Source: an uncultured Tenacibaculum sp.
GTDB lineage: Bacteria > Bacteroidota > Bacteroidia > Flavobacteriales > Flavobacteriaceae
DNA length: 64,000 bases
Assembly: GCA_947497895.1 (NCBI GenBank)
Contig: CANMIL010000010.1
Coordinates: 1 to 64,000, forward strand
Direction: 5' to 3'
In this document: positions 61,828 through 64,000 of the stretch, in pieces
Numbering within the stretch: the first letter of the stretch is position 1
Layout of the letters: each line of letters begins with the position of its first letter
Made by a program: the position numbers and the translations under genes
The notes under the pieces: model-generated
Told to the model about the DNA's origin: nothing
The model's input: only the letters and a program-made list of their open reading frames with translations
Databases searched by the model: none

Positions 61828-62985
61828 ATGATAGATACTGAATATTTAAGAGAAAAATTTCTCCAATGTAGAAAGCAGTCGGAATTTATCTGTAAAGATT
61901 TAGAAATAGAAGATTACTCTGTACAACCTGTTGTGGATGTATCACCTCCAAAATGGCATTTGGCGCATACTACATGGTTTTTCGAGCAATTTATTTTAGT
62001 TGCCTTTGACAAAAACTATAAGGTTTATAATGATGATTTTGCCTTCCTATTCAACAGCTATTACAACAATGCTGGGGATCGGGTTTTACGTCCAAATCGT
62101 GGGTTAATGACACGCCCAACTGTTAAGGAAGTATATGCTTATAGAAATTACGTTACCGAGAAAACTTTAGCTTTTCTATCAACTGATGTAACTGAGGAGG
62201 TTAACGAAATAATAGAAATAGGCATTAATCATGAGGAACAACATCAAGAGTTATTAGCCTATGATATTAAATATATTTTAGGCCATCAACCGACCTTCCC
62301 AAGCATTCCTTTAGACTATTCTTTGCATGAAGAAACACAAGACTTACAGTTTCTTAAGGTAGAAGAAGGTGTGTATGAAATTGGACATGCATCGAATAAT
62401 TTCTGTTTTGATAATGAACTGGGTGTACATAAAACCTATATTCAACCATTTTCTATTGCCAACAAACTGGTTACGAATAGAGAGTTTATTGAATTTATTG
62501 AAGATAGTGGTTACGGTAATTTTAATTTATGGCATGCCGCGGGTTGGGATTGGGTTCAACAAAACAACATTAACGCACCACTGTATTGGCATTTTTTTAA
62601 AGGTAAATGGCATTATTATCACACCAACGGTTTTACTGAAATCGACCTGGAGCTTCCTGTGATGAATATTTCTTATTACGAAGCTTTTGCCTTTGCCGAA
62701 TGGAAAAACATGCGCCTTCCTACAGAATTTGAATGGGAAGTAGCTTCAGAAAAATTCAATTGGGGACAATTGTGGGAATGGACAGCTAGTGCCTATTTAC
62801 CTTATCCAAATTTTAAAAAAGCGGATGGAGCACTTGGAGAGTACAATGGCAAGTTTATGGTAAATCTACATGTTTTGCGTGGGGCTTCTATAGCTACTCC
62901 GAAAAATCATAGCCGAAAAACATATAGAAACTTTTTTCATCCAGAATTACGTTGGATGTTCTCTGGAATCCGATTGGTAAAATAA
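61828..62985 (+). CDS. egtB: Ergothioneine-type sulfoxide synthase EgtB
   Basis: 385 residues. The DinB-like N-terminal domain holds the three-His iron site: His47 (HLAHTTWFFEQF), His135 and His139 (NHEEQHQELL). The C-terminal formylglycine-generating-like domain has NKLVTNREFIEFI, MRLPTEFEWEVA and LWEWTASAYLPYP. It inserts sulfur into hercynine using O2 and Fe(II), giving a sulfoxide. No egtA or egtC is adjacent, so cysteine rather than gamma-glutamylcysteine may be the donor. The methyltransferase EgtD follows 37 bp later. Confidence 0.92.
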   Translation: MIDTEYLREKFLQCRKQSEFICKDLEIEDYSVQPVVDVSPPKWHLAHTTWFFEQFILVAFDKNYKVYNDDFAFLFNSYYNNAGDRVLRPNRGLMTRPTVKEVYAYRNYVTEKTLAFLSTDVTEEVNEIIEIGINHEEQHQELLAYDIKYILGHQPTFPSIPLDYSLHEETQDLQFLKVEEGVYEIGHASNNFCFDNELGVHKTYIQPFSIANKLVTNREFIEFIEDSGYGNFNLWHAAGWDWVQQNNINAPLYWHFFKGKWHYYHTNGFTEIDLELPVMNISYYEAFAFAEWKNMRLPTEFEWEVASEKFNWGQLWEWTASAYLPYPNFKKADGALGEYNGKFMVNLHVLRGASIATPKNHSRKTYRNFFHPELRWMFSGIRLVK

Positions 62986-63022
62986 TTCGTCTCTTAAACA
63001 GATATCAAATAAAGATCAATTT

Positions 63023-63964
63023 ATGAATCAAACATTTGCAAAAGATCTCATTGAAGGGTTATCTTCAAAAAACAAACATCTTTCTTCTAAATACTTTTAT
63101 GATGATAGTGGAAGTAAAATCTTTCAAGAAATCATGGAAATGCCTGAGTATTATTTAACCTCGAGTGAATTTGAAATTCTTTCTCTACAAGCTAAGCAAA
63201 TCATTGATGCGGTAAATTTCAATCAACCTTTTAATATTGTAGAACTGGGTGCTGGAGATGGTATGAAAACCTTCAAACTTTTGGAATATTTAGTGAACCA
63301 TAATATTGACTTTTATTATGTTCCTATTGATATTTCGCAAGGAGCTATGAATAGTTTAGTAGACAAGTTAAAAGCAAAACTTCCAACATTAAATATTCAC
63401 CCAAGAGTTGGAGATTATTTTGAAGTACTTTCCAAAGAAAATGTACAAACAACCATTCCTAGTTTATTATTATTTCTAGGAAGTAATATTGGAAATTATG
63501 ATAACGATGAAGCCGTAAGACTTCTTTCGCTATTCAATAAAAACATGAAAGATGGTGATAAACTGTTATTGGGTGTCGATTTACAAAAAAATCCGATTAC
63601 TATTAAAAATGCGTATGATGACCCTTATGGCATTACCAAACGATTTAATTTAAATCTTCTCTCACGAATAAACCGCGAATTCGATGGGGATTTCAGGTTA
63701 GACGATTTCGACTTCTACTGCCACTACAACCCTGAAAATGGAGAAGTAAATAGCTACCTCATCAGCTTAAGAAAACAAAGTGTATTCTTAAAAAAATTAA
63801 ATAAAGAGTTCCATTTTAATTATGATGAATTGATTTGGACAGAATTATCTAAAAAATACAATTTAAACGAAATTAACGAACTAGCGCAAACAACTAACTT
63901 TACTGCAGAGCAACACTTTTTAGATTGCAAACATTATTTCACCAACATAATTTTAAAAAAGTAA
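63023..63964 (+). CDS. egtD: L-histidine N-alpha-methyltransferase EgtD
   Basis: 313 residues. Trimethylates histidine to hercynine with SAM. The SAM loop VELGAGDGMKT (73-83), the N-terminal SSKYFYDDSGSKIFQEIMEMPEYYL, LFLGSNIGNY and LLLGVDLQK are diagnostic. With EgtB this gives the central route to ergothioneine, a thione antioxidant. The next gene begins 5 bp after its stop. Confidence 0.95.
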   Translation: MNQTFAKDLIEGLSSKNKHLSSKYFYDDSGSKIFQEIMEMPEYYLTSSEFEILSLQAKQIIDAVNFNQPFNIVELGAGDGMKTFKLLEYLVNHNIDFYYVPIDISQGAMNSLVDKLKAKLPTLNIHPRVGDYFEVLSKENVQTTIPSLLLFLGSNIGNYDNDEAVRLLSLFNKNMKDGDKLLLGVDLQKNPITIKNAYDDPYGITKRFNLNLLSRINREFDGDFRLDDFDFYCHYNPENGEVNSYLISLRKQSVFLKKLNKEFHFNYDELIWTELSKKYNLNEINELAQTTNFTAEQHFLDCKHYFTNIILKK

Positions 63965-63969
63965 ATCAT

Positions 63970-64000
63970 ATGAGTTTAATTGAAAATGTAAGAGATTTCT
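63970..64000 (+). CDS. Start of the next gene in the egt operon, cut by the window end
   Basis: ATG at 63970, 5 bp behind egtD, followed by ten open codons (MSLIENVRDF). The position suggests the pathway's remaining enzyme, a PLP-dependent C-S lyase (EgtE type), but ten residues cannot show it. Confidence 0.45.
   Translation, partial: MSLIENVRDF

Overview
The window is an AT-rich chromosomal segment of a member of the Flavobacteriaceae (Bacteroidota). Evidence: promoters of the TTG-N19-21-TAnnTTTG type, a PorP/SprF protein and a decayed type IX secretion (T9SS) C-terminal sorting domain, the nadK/DUF6089/uppS/bamA/ompH/ompH/murI gene order, and many best matches by eye to marine flavobacterial families (Tenacibaculum/Polaribacter/Aquimarina-like). 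The genus cannot be fixed from the sequence alone.

Layout. 0-0.2 kb: tail of an IS3-family transposase running into the clpX terminator. 0.2-4.1 kb: clpX, clpP and trigger factor on the minus strand (protein quality control) and a small holin-like membrane protein. 4.2-10.9 kb: two tandem GH114/TM1410-like proteins, a Crp/Fnr regulator with a palindromic site in front of an NAD(P)H oxidoreductase, an alpha/beta hydrolase, and a membrane M48 metalloprotease. 10.9-12.4 kb: a divergent XRE-repressor/small-ORF switch and a secreted protein made of five 26-residue repeats. 12.6-21.2 kb: one 2849-residue, two-module non-ribosomal peptide synthetase (C-A-T-E-C-A-T-TE) standing alone. 21.8-31.4 kb: ordinary core genes (pdxJ, CBS protein, nadK, uppS, bamA, two Skp/OmpH proteins, murI). 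31.4-38.5 kb: PorP/SprF, then a complete 4-hydroxyproline catabolic operon with a divergent AraC regulator, and a T9SS sorting-domain remnant. 38.8-46.4 kb: a five-gene cluster made of an FHA/winged-helix protein, a 1322-residue kinase/cyclase-like/ATPase/TPR protein, an arylamine N-acetyltransferase-like protein and two unrecognised proteins. I regard this cluster as the best candidate for an undescribed system. 46.4 kb: initiator tRNA-Met. 46.6-64 kb: a long oxidative-damage island containing MsrB, two MsrA, two CPGC redoxins, a glutaredoxin-acetyltransferase fusion, an AhpD-like protein, an OsmC fusion, haem proteins (tandem cytochrome P460 and two CxxCH membrane proteins), three AraC regulators, and ergothioneine genes egtB and egtD. 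The next gene is cut by the window edge.

How the genes fit together. The last 17 kb reads as one defence and repair programme: methionine sulfoxide reduction, thiol peroxide handling and ergothioneine synthesis. Two of its AraC regulators share conserved cysteines that could sense the stress. The hydroxyproline operon converts trans-4-hydroxy-L-proline to 2-oxoglutarate. The NRPS and the FHA/kinase cluster are accessory systems whose products and signals are not visible here. All functional calls rest on reading motifs and gene context; no database search was possible.
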